Of a stretch of DNA of 30,735 bases, positions 16,496 to 25,056 are shown piece by piece (the first letter of the stretch is position 1; every line of letters begins with the position of its first letter). Under the pieces are notes generated by a model that worked only from the letters and a program-made list of their open reading frames with translations, ran no database searches and was not told where the DNA came from. The stretch is from Clostridia bacterium (GTDB taxonomy: Bacteria > Bacillota > Clostridia > Oscillospirales > Acutalibacteraceae): positions 1 through 30,735 of the forward strand of contig CAAFVV010000051.1 of NCBI GenBank assembly GCA_900766585.1, read 5' to 3'. The position numbers were made by a program, and so were the translations under genes.

Positions 16496-17412
16496 CTCTT
16501 CTCCTCATAAAATACCAATCGGGAAGCGATCAGATAAACCGCCGCCACGAGCAGGAGGATAAAGCCGAAATAGATCCATGACATCGCCGCTCCCAGACCG
16601 AATTTGAAAGAATTGAACGTCGTCTGGCTGATCTTTTCCATAATGGCATTATCCGAGCCGGTAAACGCATTGATAAAGGAATACAAAAGATTCACAAGGA
16701 TCATCGGGCTGATCATCGGCACCGTGATCTTCCAAAAGCACTCCCACGCCGTCGCGCCCTCGATCTGCGCAGACTCATACACCGAGGGGGATATCCCCTG
16801 CAGGCCCGCCAGAAAGATCAGAATCTGCACGCCGGACTGCCGGATAATGGTCGATATACTGCCAAGCAGAGTGACGACCGGATCGGACAGTGTCGGGGAA
16901 ATGTTCATCGAAATCAGATAGTCCCGTATGCATTCGGCAGTAAAATAGCCCGCGGCTGTTTCTGTTCCGGCGTCAAAGCCGGACAGATCTGTCAGACTGG
17001 CGGTCATCACATCGCCGGACATCACCGTCTCAAAATAGCCGACCGACAAAATAACGGGAATAAACAGCACCATCCGGAAAAATGTCCTGCCGGGCAATTC
17101 CCGATTCAGCAGCACCGCCATAAACAGCGAAAACAGCACAATGGCGGGCACAAGCAGCAGGAGCGAGCCAAACGAGGTAACGATGCTGCGCACAAAATCC
17201 GGATCGACAAACAGAGCATAGCGGTAATGCTCCGCCCCCACCGGCGTAAGCGTATAGCCGACCTCCTGCATGGTCAGATCATGGAAGCTGAACCGCACCG
17301 AATCCGATACGATCGGGATCAGGATCATCAGCACCCCGATCACCAGAGGGGCGGCAAATACCCAGCCCATCAGTCCTTCCCGCTTTTCACGGGAAAGCAG
17401 CGGTCGTTTCAT
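16492..17412 (-). CDS. Carbohydrate ABC importer permease (MalF-type)
   Basis: The product is 306 residues with six predicted helices. The first is 'FAAPLVIGVLMILIPIV'. The EAA loop is at about 213-235, 'ESAQIEGATAWECFWKITVP'. It starts at ATG 17412, inside the last 26 bp of the DUF5696 gene, and ends overlapping its MalG-type partner by 4 bp. This tight packing shows a single transcript. A periplasm-side insert between helices 2 and 3 (about 125-185) is longer than in the other MalF-type permease of this cluster. Confidence 0.88.
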   Translation of the reverse strand: MKRPLLSREKREGLMGWVFAAPLVIGVLMILIPIVSDSVRFSFHDLTMQEVGYTLTPVGAEHYRYALFVDPDFVRSIVTSFGSLLLLVPAIVLFSLFMAVLLNRELPGRTFFRMVLFIPVILSVGYFETVMSGDVMTASLTDLSGFDAGTETAAGYFTAECIRDYLISMNISPTLSDPVVTLLGSISTIIRQSGVQILIFLAGLQGISPSVYESAQIEGATAWECFWKITVPMISPMILVNLLYSFINAFTGSDNAIMEKISQTTFNSFKFGLGAAMSWIYFGFILLLVAAVYLIASRLVFYEEKR

Positions 17413-19993
17413 CCGGCACCCCCCCTTTTTCGATCCGATATCCGCCGGCAGGAACGGTCACGCCGGCGGCGGTATAGTCCGTTTCGCCATAGTTAACCGT
17501 AACCGCTGCACCTGTGGCATAGGTCGTCTCATATACCCCCTCCGCAAGCCTGCAGTGGCCGATGATGTTTGTGCTGCCGATCGCGGCAAATGCCTCGCGG
17601 TATGCGGCATACAGCGTGACCATATCCCCCTTGAGCGTATCGTAATCAACGGAATAATACGCACTCTGCGCCGAGCTTTTCAGCTTTGTCCGGCTGCGGC
17701 ACGCCGCCACATAATGCAGACCGGAACCTGTCTCCAGCGCTTTCAAAAGCTGCCCCCTGCTGTCCTCACTCTCGTTGATCGGCGCCGCCGCATACTCAAC
17801 ACAGCCGTTTAGCACCAGCTGGACAAACGGCACCTCATAGTCGATGGCGGCATAGCCGCCGGATGTCACCGGGAGATCCAGAATGAAGTCGGCATAACGC
17901 CAGGTATACGCATTGCCCTGCGACACCATCAGCTTTTGACTGCCTGCCAACGCTTTCAGGCTCTCCTCCACTGCCGCCTGCGCCTCGTCACGGGTTATGG
18001 TCTCCCCACTTTTAAATGTAGAGTGCAGAGCACTGCCGAGACTGCCCACCGACAGGCGGGCGCCCTGACACTGCGCCGCAAATGCCGAGTGAACTCCTGC
18101 CGCCGCATCCCGCAGGCGAAGCGGCGAAACCGCATACGCCAGGGTACTCTTATCCACACCGCTCTCCCCTTCGTTGTAGGCATACAGTCCGGTCAGCTGA
18201 TTGCGCAGCGTGCGGCAGGTGTCCCGATCGACCGAATAGCCGTCAAACCACCCCGTGCGCCGTACATAGGCAAGCTCTGCGTCCATATACAGCGGCACCC
18301 CGTTTGCAGACAGCTGCTTTTGCAGGACGGCATAGCCGTCGGCACCGCCGAGCAGAGACGGCAGACGGAGTGTCTTGGTAAACGTGTTGGACAGTCCGCC
18401 CGCATACACCCCCGTATAGCGCAGAGCCAGCGCATCCACGCCCGCCTTGCGCAGCTCATCTGCCACTGCCGCCGCATCGGCAAATGTCGTCAGCGCAAAG
18501 CGCTCGCTTCCCTCGCCCGCCATGCCGAGCAGCTCAAGCGTCAGATGCGGCGTCACCACGCGCTCAGTCAGCACGCCGCGGTCGATCAGCCGCGCTTTAC
18601 ACGCCTGTGCCATCTCTGCGTAACCGCTGCCTTTTGCCAGTGAAAAATAGCTCACGGTCACAGTACCCTTGTTCGGTTCATCAGCAAACGCCCTGACGTT
18701 TTTGCTGAAATCCTTATCGTTGTAGAAATACTCCTCACTGTAGCGGCAGGAGACTGTGACATACGCTGTCGCATACGGCATTCCGGCGTCGCCCGCGTCC
18801 GCCGTGATGCGGCACAGGCTCTCTCCCTCCTCCGCCATCGCAAGATATGCCCCCGCCGAGTGGCGATTGCCAAACACCGGCAGTATGACCGGCTGTCCTG
18901 TCGTATGCACCGTGTAGTCGGAGACTGCGGCAGCATCCGCACCGTAGACCGCAAGCGACAGCGCCGACAGTCGTTTCTGTCCCGCGCTGTTGTACGTCAT
19001 CACCGCACCGGAGCCATCGGGTATCAGCAGAAGCCCATTGCTGTCTGTGCGCACGCCGCAGCCGAAATAGGGCAGCAGCGTCACTGTATCTGCGCGGAAA
19101 TAGCGCGAGTTATAGGTCACGGAATCCAGCGGCAACGACACCGAAAGCCCACTCTCGGTCAGCGTATAGCGAAGCGTCAGCGAAAACGCCGGCTTGTTTT
19201 CATCTGCCGCAAAGCCGAGCTTTTCATATTCCGCCAGCTTCTGCTCCTCGGAAAAACCGATGTCCTCAAACAGCGCGGACAGCCGTTTCCTGTCCCGCTT
19301 TGACATGGCACCCACTACATAGACGTCTCCCGTTTTCAAATACGGATACTGCTTTAAAAGCGCCGCCTGTGTTTCCTCATTCAGCCCGTCCAGCGTATAC
19401 TTCTCATAGACCCGCTCGATAAGCTCCCGTCCGTCCTCATCCACAGACGGCAGCAGACTGTCGAGCTTCTCTGCCGAAAGCTGCTCGGGGTAAAGGGTCG
19501 AACTGGCGCTCTCACCGAGCAGCATATCCACCGTCAGTTCATTTTCTCCGACCGTCGCGGAAAACTGCCCCTTCTGTACACAGTCACTGAAGCTGTTCAG
19601 CTGTCCCGCCCTGCCCGCATCGTCATAATAGGTCAATATCACCTGAGACGCGAGCTCATTAACCGCAGCGCGCTCTGCCCCGCAGTCCGAAAGCCCGAAC
19701 GGATTGGAGGTCAGCCATTGATCGTGTACCTTGTCGTACAGGGCTATGGCAGCCAACTCCTCGTGGTAATACAGCGCAAACCCGCTGTTTTCCGCAACCG
19801 GTGTCATCTCGCCGATGAACGCCTCCGCAGACGGATAGACAGGGAAGCCGTCCAGCGTTTTTCCCGACCCGGAAACCGGCCGAAGGGTCACGCTCCTGCT
19901 TTCCCTTGCCGTCAGAGACAGGAAAAACGGCAGCACAAGCAACAGCACCAATACGCTCACCAGCACCAATGTGCCGACAGATCGCTTTTTCAT
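17387..19993 (-). CDS. DUF5696-type envelope protein of sugar ABC clusters
   Basis: The product is 868 residues from ATG 19993, which has GGGGGAG six bases upstream; the in-frame ATG at 20011 lies within the preceding stop region. One N-terminal membrane helix or uncleaved signal (LVLVSVLVLLLVLPFFLSL) precedes a large exported domain. That domain includes 'FALYYHEELAAIALYDKVHDQWL' near the start, a beta-rich middle ('GVRTDSNGLLLIPDGSGAVM') and a TIM-barrel-like part ('GVDALALRYTGVYAGGLSN', 'GVPLYMDAELAYV'). From memory this is the DUF5696 family, which is found beside sugar permeases and Yip1 proteins in Firmicutes. No catalytic pair is obvious to me. Function unknown; a membrane-tethered glycan-binding or processing partner is the likeliest role. 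It overlaps the next permease by 26 bp. Confidence 0.8.
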   Translation of the reverse strand: MKKRSVGTLVLVSVLVLLLVLPFFLSLTARESRSVTLRPVSGSGKTLDGFPVYPSAEAFIGEMTPVAENSGFALYYHEELAAIALYDKVHDQWLTSNPFGLSDCGAERAAVNELASQVILTYYDDAGRAGQLNSFSDCVQKGQFSATVGENELTVDMLLGESASSTLYPEQLSAEKLDSLLPSVDEDGRELIERVYEKYTLDGLNEETQAALLKQYPYLKTGDVYVVGAMSKRDRKRLSALFEDIGFSEEQKLAEYEKLGFAADENKPAFSLTLRYTLTESGLSVSLPLDSVTYNSRYFRADTVTLLPYFGCGVRTDSNGLLLIPDGSGAVMTYNSAGQKRLSALSLAVYGADAAAVSDYTVHTTGQPVILPVFGNRHSAGAYLAMAEEGESLCRITADAGDAGMPYATAYVTVSCRYSEEYFYNDKDFSKNVRAFADEPNKGTVTVSYFSLAKGSGYAEMAQACKARLIDRGVLTERVVTPHLTLELLGMAGEGSERFALTTFADAAAVADELRKAGVDALALRYTGVYAGGLSNTFTKTLRLPSLLGGADGYAVLQKQLSANGVPLYMDAELAYVRRTGWFDGYSVDRDTCRTLRNQLTGLYAYNEGESGVDKSTLAYAVSPLRLRDAAAGVHSAFAAQCQGARLSVGSLGSALHSTFKSGETITRDEAQAAVEESLKALAGSQKLMVSQGNAYTWRYADFILDLPVTSGGYAAIDYEVPFVQLVLNGCVEYAAAPINESEDSRGQLLKALETGSGLHYVAACRSRTKLKSSAQSAYYSVDYDTLKGDMVTLYAAYREAFAAIGSTNIIGHCRLAEGVYETTYATGAAVTVNYGETDYTAAGVTVPAGGYRIEKGGVPDETTAAFP

Positions 19994-20007
19994 GTCGTCT
20001 CCCCCTT

Positions 20008-22122
20008 TCACAGACGGTACAGGATCTCCTTGCAGTAGTTCACAAAAAATGTGATCATCGGCTCGAGCAGATTAAAAAACATCAGCGTCAGAAAAACGAT
20101 CACTGCCATGCCGACCAGCGTCAGCAGTACGGTCGCTGCCGCTTTGCCGAAGGTATACTGGTGCGTGGTCAGGACACCGGCAAATAATACCGCACCCGTC
20201 CACACGATGCCGACGGTGGAGAACAGTGTCATATACGATGACTCCCCCAGTGTCAGCACGTGACTCAGAGCGATCTGCGGCAGCGTCATCAGCAGCAGCG
20301 GAAGCAGCGCATAGCAGGTCGTGGTCAGCACCTGCGCCGCCGTTCCCTTGCCGTCTGTCAGACTCGTGATACCGAAATTCGCGGTCACAAACAGCGCGAC
20401 AAACAGCAAAAGCACCAGCGGCTCTGTCCAAAACGCCGCACCGGACGCATACAGATACCCGCTCCCCACCGCGCGCAGCCCGCAGGTCAGAGCCGTCGCC
20501 GCCAACAAGATTAACCCTGCCGGCAGGCTTCCCCGCCCTTCATGATGCAGATCCCAAAAGCCGTCAAAGGGATGAAAACAGGTGTAAAAGGCATAGGCAA
20601 GCTGTTCACCGATCGTCCGTTTGCCCGTTCTTCCCGTGCAGGCGCGGTTAAAGCGGCGGATAAAGGAAAACCACAGACCGATACCAACCAGCAGGGCAAT
20701 CACCACTGCCGGGATCAGCAAAAGCCAGTCAGACAGCAGCTCCTGCCGGTATTTTTCAAACGCCTCGGAATACCGCTCAGTGTTTGATGCCGTTCTGAAC
20801 AGCTCCATCGCCTCTTTGTATCTGCCCTCTTTGATGAGTGAGCTGCCCAACCCGATATACGCGTAATCCAAATTGTTGTTGTATAAAAGCACCTTTTTCC
20901 AAAGCTCCGCCTCCTCGCTGTACCGGTGTTCATCATGAAGGCGCATCACCTCTGACAAAAGCGTTCCGTATTCGGTGCGTTCAAACACCGTCAGCTCGCT
21001 GTTGGTCTTGTCAAGACAAATCAGACGGTCGTCCGACAGCGTCACCGCCGCACACAATCCCTCAAACAGACCGAGCTGTGAGCCGGTGCCGCCGAATGCA
21101 TATAAAAGGTTTCCCTCCGCGTCATAGGTAAACAGCTTGTTGCGCTTCTGATCCAGAAGTGTATAGCTGCCGTATTTCCCCGGAACACAGTCGACGATGA
21201 CTGACGGTCCGCCGCGATCAAGCGATACCGATATGTCCCCCGACGGCGGATAACCGCCGCGCCGGTACAGCACATCCACACCCGCCGCACCGAACCGTTT
21301 AACCGGAGCATACTGATCCGTGGTGTCCTTTCCCACCGTCGCCGCATATTGCAGCGTCGCGTCGATCGACGAGCTGGTCACAAACAGAAATCCATCCTCG
21401 TCAATTGTGATGCTGTTATATTCCGACGGCACAAACGATTCCGTGCGGTCGATCTGCTCCTCGGTCATGAACCGCCGCCAAAAAAACTCGAGCGGATCGT
21501 ACTGCACCTTCTGTGCGCCGAAAAAGCTCTTGAAATTGCCTTCGCGGTCCAGGATCAGAATACCCTTATTCATATTCTCCGACACGACAAACAGCCTGCC
21601 GACCCGATCGACCGCAAGCGTCTGCGGCTTAAAGGCATAATCCGCCTCAAATAGCGGCGATTCCGGGCGGTCGATCACGCCGAGCAGATGCCCTTCCGCG
21701 TCGAAATAGACGATGCGTTCATTTTGCGTGTCCGAGACATATATCGTGCCGTCCCCGGTCACATACACCCCGCGCGGTCCGCTCAGCCGGTCGGCTTTTT
21801 CGGCATTGCCGAATTCCGCGATCACGCGGCAAAGCGTCAGATCAGCGTTCAGAATGACGATACGGTCGTTTCCGGTGTCGGCAATATACAGACGGTCGTT
21901 TTTGTCCCGCACGATGTCCGTCGGCTCCGCAAATGCCGTCTCCAGCCCCGCAGGTGCAGACAGCGAGCGGCTCGGGATATACGCATGGGGAGAGGTCTGC
22001 GGCTGCCCCTCCACGGAATAGGTATAGGTCGTGTACGGTATGTGCCGCAGTGCCGCCGCCTGTGTCACCGTCATGCCAAGCAGAGCTGCCGCCGCTGCGA
22101 ATATCCGCCATCGTTTCATCAT
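20008..22122 (-). CDS. NHL-propeller, TPR and Yip1-type membrane protein
   Basis: The product is 704 residues from ATG 22122, with AAGGA six bases upstream; ATG 22119 is equally possible. Signal peptide 1-24. NHL-type propeller repeats run from about 66 to 390: 'PTDIVRDKNDRLYIADTGND', 'GPRGVYVTGDGTIYVSDTQN', 'DEDGFLFVTSS'. Two TPR-like helical pairs (about 395-460) include 'YAYIGLGSSLIKEGRYKEAM'. A membrane helix (464-487) is followed by a Yip1-type five-helix domain (about 505-704, starting 'FYTCFHPFDGFWDLHHEGRG'). The propeller would lie outside the cell and the Yip1 domain in the membrane. It sits between two permease pairs and beside DUF5696, a recurring trio. Its role is unknown; scaffold or sensor for the importers is inferred. 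Confidence 0.82.
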   Translation of the reverse strand: MMKRWRIFAAAAALLGMTVTQAAALRHIPYTTYTYSVEGQPQTSPHAYIPSRSLSAPAGLETAFAEPTDIVRDKNDRLYIADTGNDRIVILNADLTLCRVIAEFGNAEKADRLSGPRGVYVTGDGTIYVSDTQNERIVYFDAEGHLLGVIDRPESPLFEADYAFKPQTLAVDRVGRLFVVSENMNKGILILDREGNFKSFFGAQKVQYDPLEFFWRRFMTEEQIDRTESFVPSEYNSITIDEDGFLFVTSSSIDATLQYAATVGKDTTDQYAPVKRFGAAGVDVLYRRGGYPPSGDISVSLDRGGPSVIVDCVPGKYGSYTLLDQKRNKLFTYDAEGNLLYAFGGTGSQLGLFEGLCAAVTLSDDRLICLDKTNSELTVFERTEYGTLLSEVMRLHDEHRYSEEAELWKKVLLYNNNLDYAYIGLGSSLIKEGRYKEAMELFRTASNTERYSEAFEKYRQELLSDWLLLIPAVVIALLVGIGLWFSFIRRFNRACTGRTGKRTIGEQLAYAFYTCFHPFDGFWDLHHEGRGSLPAGLILLAATALTCGLRAVGSGYLYASGAAFWTEPLVLLLFVALFVTANFGITSLTDGKGTAAQVLTTTCYALLPLLLMTLPQIALSHVLTLGESSYMTLFSTVGIVWTGAVLFAGVLTTHQYTFGKAAATVLLTLVGMAVIVFLTLMFFNLLEPMITFFVNYCKEILYRL

Positions 22123-22124
22123 GC

Positions 22125-22997
22125 TCAATCCTTCATTCCCGATGTTGCCATCGTCTCCATCACATTGCTTTGGGTGAACAGAAACACCAGTATCGGCACG
22201 ATCATCATCAGCACCGTCGCCGCCGAGCCTGCGCCCGCCCGTGCCATACCGCCCGCCATGATCTGCGAAACGGCATAGTTGAACGTTTTCAGCTCCTCGG
22301 TATAGACAAGCACACTTGCGCCGGTGTTCCACAGCCCGAAAAAGCTGAAAATGATCAGCGTCATCCACGCTGGCTTCACCAGCGGCAGCACAAGACTCCA
22401 CAGAATCCGCAGTTCACCCGCACCGTCGATGCGTCCCGCCTCGAGCAGGGAATCCGGTATCATCTGCTCCATAAACTGCTTCATCAGATACAATCCCAGC
22501 GTTCCGGCAAATGCCGGCACGATATAGGCGGCATAATTGTCCACCAGATGCAGCTTTGACATCACAATGTAGCTGACCACTGCCGTAGCGGGCGCATTGC
22601 ACATCAGCGACAGCTCCACGGCGCGGAACATCACATTTTTCCCGCGAAACTGCATCTTCGACAGCGCATACGCCGCCGCGGATGCCAGAAGCAGGTGTCC
22701 GAGCGTGCCGCACAGCGAAATAAATACAGTGTTGAACACATACCGCAGAAACGGCACGTCGCCGTTGGCCATCAGGCGAAACACGTCCCGAAAGTTCTTG
22801 CCGGTGGCTACCCGTGGAAAAAAGCGCGGCGGATACACCCAAAGCTCATCAAACGGCTTGAAAGCGTTCGACACGGTGTACACCATCGGCAGCACCATAA
22901 AAAAGCCGAAAAACAACAGCAGCAGGTTGATCCCGATGTCGCCGCCGAAGGAGCGGGTGGGGCTTTTGCGGCGGAACAGCCGCCTTTTTTTCGTCAT
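22125..22997 (-). CDS. Carbohydrate ABC importer permease, second system (MalG-type)
   Basis: The product is 290 residues. The EAA loop at about 185-207 reads 'LLEAGRIDGAGELRILWSLV'. The first helix is 'LLLLFFGFFMVLPMVYTVSNAF', followed by 'PFDELWVYPPRFFP', usual for MalG-type subunits. It starts one base after its partner's stop, and its own stop (TGA) is two bases before the NHL-Yip1 start. Its cognate binding protein is the split 936-codon gene upstream. Confidence 0.88.
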   Translation of the reverse strand: MTKKRRLFRRKSPTRSFGGDIGINLLLLFFGFFMVLPMVYTVSNAFKPFDELWVYPPRFFPRVATGKNFRDVFRLMANGDVPFLRYVFNTVFISLCGTLGHLLLASAAAYALSKMQFRGKNVMFRAVELSLMCNAPATAVVSYIVMSKLHLVDNYAAYIVPAFAGTLGLYLMKQFMEQMIPDSLLEAGRIDGAGELRILWSLVLPLVKPAWMTLIIFSFFGLWNTGASVLVYTEELKTFNYAVSQIMAGGMARAGAGSAATVLMMIVPILVFLFTQSNVMETMATSGMKD

Positions 22998-22998
22998 G

Positions 22999-23904
22999 TC
23001 ACTTTCCCACCTTTTCGATCAGCTTGCGGAACACGATATTGAAGGTGAACATCAGCAAAAACAGCACAAATGCAATCGCACAGGCATAGCCCATCTCGTA
23101 GCGCTGCCCGCCGTAATCCTCCAGATGGTTTGTCAGTGTGTGCAGCACATAATCCGTCGAGGGGAAGCCGAACAGTCCCGTCACGATTGAGCCGATGCCG
23201 AACGAGCCGCTGATGCTCATCACCGCACCGAATACCATCTGCGGCCGCATCAGCGGCAGCGTGACATACCACAGCTCCTGCCAGCGATTCGTGATCCCGT
23301 CAATAGCCGCCGCCTCATAATAGCTGCGGTCAATGCCCTGAAAGCCCGCGATAAAAGACAGAAAGCTCGACCCTAGACTCACCCAAAGCGAAACGATGAT
23401 CAGAATGGCGGGCATGTATGCCGTGTTTTTCATCCACACAATCGGCGTCTGGATCAGCCCGAGCCGCATCAGGAATCCGTTGGCGTAGCCGTAGGCATCG
23501 CCGCTGAAAAACAGCGTCCAGATCAGATAGGCGTTGCCCGAGATCGACGGCGCGTAGAACACCAGTGTCATCAGAGGGCGCAGACGGCCAAGCTCATTGA
23601 TGAACCACGCCAGCATCAGCGAGATCAAATAGCTCAGCGGTCCGATCACCGCCGCATAGATCAGCGTGTTTTTGAGAGCGATCGGAAAGATGTCGTCCTC
23701 AAACAGCATCCGCCGAAAATTTTCAAGAAAGACAAAGTGCGGCGGCGAAAGCAGGTTAAACGAGGTAAAGCTCAGCACCAGCGATACCACAACCGGCACA
23801 ACCGTGAATACACAAAACAGCAGCATATACGGCGTGACCAGCAGATACGCCAGACGATCGCGCCGAAGCGCCCGGAGAAAAGCTCCCTTTTTGGTCGTCA
23901 ACAC
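22999..23904 (-). CDS. Carbohydrate ABC importer permease, second system (MalF-type)
   Basis: The product is 301 residues from GTG 23904, with GGAGG just upstream. Helix 1 is 'YLLVTPYMLLFCVFTVVPVVVS', then 'FTSFNLLSPPHFVFLENFRRM', a classic MalF/UgpA-type start. The EAA loop at about 196-218 reads 'YYEAAAIDGITNRWQELWYV'. It lies 15 bp after the solute-binding domain fragment. It is a different lineage from the first permease pair (17412-15548), so the cluster holds two importers rather than a recent duplication. Confidence 0.88.
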   Translation of the reverse strand: MLTTKKGAFLRALRRDRLAYLLVTPYMLLFCVFTVVPVVVSLVLSFTSFNLLSPPHFVFLENFRRMLFEDDIFPIALKNTLIYAAVIGPLSYLISLMLAWFINELGRLRPLMTLVFYAPSISGNAYLIWTLFFSGDAYGYANGFLMRLGLIQTPIVWMKNTAYMPAILIIVSLWVSLGSSFLSFIAGFQGIDRSYYEAAAIDGITNRWQELWYVTLPLMRPQMVFGAVMSISGSFGIGSIVTGLFGFPSTDYVLHTLTNHLEDYGGQRYEMGYACAIAFVLFLLMFTFNIVFRKLIEKVGK

Positions 23905-23919
23905 ACTCTCCTCCGTTTC

Positions 23920-25056
23920 TCAATAGCCAAATTCCTGCGAGCGGCGCTGCAGCTCCGCCGTGATCGTCGGCACATAGCCCTCCAGCACCGCCACCGGATC
24001 CGCCGATTGATTGACCACCTTGTTGAAAGCAAATTCCACATAGCGGGAGGAATAATATCCGCCCGGCACCTCGGGGATGCCGACGGTATGCCCCCACTGC
24101 GCCTGCAGGGCGCTCTGCTCCTCCTCCGACCACGAATAGCCGCTCATGGCGGCACAGTTTGCCGTCGCATATTTAGCGGAATCGCCCAGCACGCTCTCCA
24201 TGCGCACACCAAATTCGCTCTGCACACTCTGTGATGTCCACCATTTGAGGAACGTCCAGCCCGCCTCGGAATGCGCACTTTGCCGCAAGAGCATTGCGCC
24301 CGTGACTGTTCCCGGCACACTGTGATCAACCGTTCCGTCCGCCCCTTTGGTTCCGGGAACCGGCGCCATCTTCCACAGTCCCTTAATCTCCGGTGCAAAC
24401 AGCACCAGCTGATTATAGGCGGTATACTCCTGTATCGCGAGCGGCATTTCACCCGAACGAAAGCGGTTGGCGAAGTCGTACTGCACAGGAAAGCCGTACA
24501 GCACATACAGATCGGTCAGCTGTTTAAAGCAGGAGAGCGCCCCATCGGTGCCGAGCAGGCTCTGCTTCCCGTCTGCACTGTACAGCGGACAGCCGTTTTG
24601 CATCATCAGCAGATTCAGTCCTGCAAATGCAGCAGGCATACCCACGTTCAGGTTATTCGTCTGCAGCTCCAACATGGCATCGAACAGCTCATCCCATGTC
24701 GTCGGCACCGCGATCCCCAGCTCCTCTAAAATATCCGTGCGGTAAAACAGCATCGGAAAGCTCTGGGTCTCGGGCAGGGCATACAAGGCACCGCGAAAGG
24801 AAAACGGCGTCAGCGCGCTTTCGTGAAAGCGGGATATCACCTCATCATAATCGGAAAAGTCAGTCAGATCCGCCACGGCGCCGCGTATGGCCATATTGAT
24901 CGGCTCGGTCGAGGCGGCACTGAGTGACACATCCGGTCCCTTCCCCGCCAAAATTGCAGGCATCAGTGTTCCTGCCGCCACCAGCTTCAGCCGCACATTG
25001 AGCTGCGGTGCCTCCGCCGTCAGGCTGTCTCCGATCAGCTCGCGCAGAATCTGCGC
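23920..25056 (-). pseudogene. Solute-binding domain of the second importer, cut off by an in-frame TAG
   Basis: This is 378 codons that continue in the same frame as the upstream 557-residue product after TAG 25057-25059. It encodes a family-1 solute-binding domain: 'LKLVAAGTLMPAILAGKGPD', 'GALYALPETQSFPMLFYRTDILEELG', 'PTTWDELFDAM' and 'AGWTFLKWWTSQSVQSEFG'. Homologues read 'GGRDQAQ' at the break, so the stop looks like a CAG-to-TAG change. The first strand of the domain lies before the stop, and this part has no signal peptide, no ribosome site and no good start (the first candidate is GTG 24996). Alone it would not be exported. Either the gene is broken or the amber codon is read through. 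The permeases directly downstream appear intact. Confidence 0.82.
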
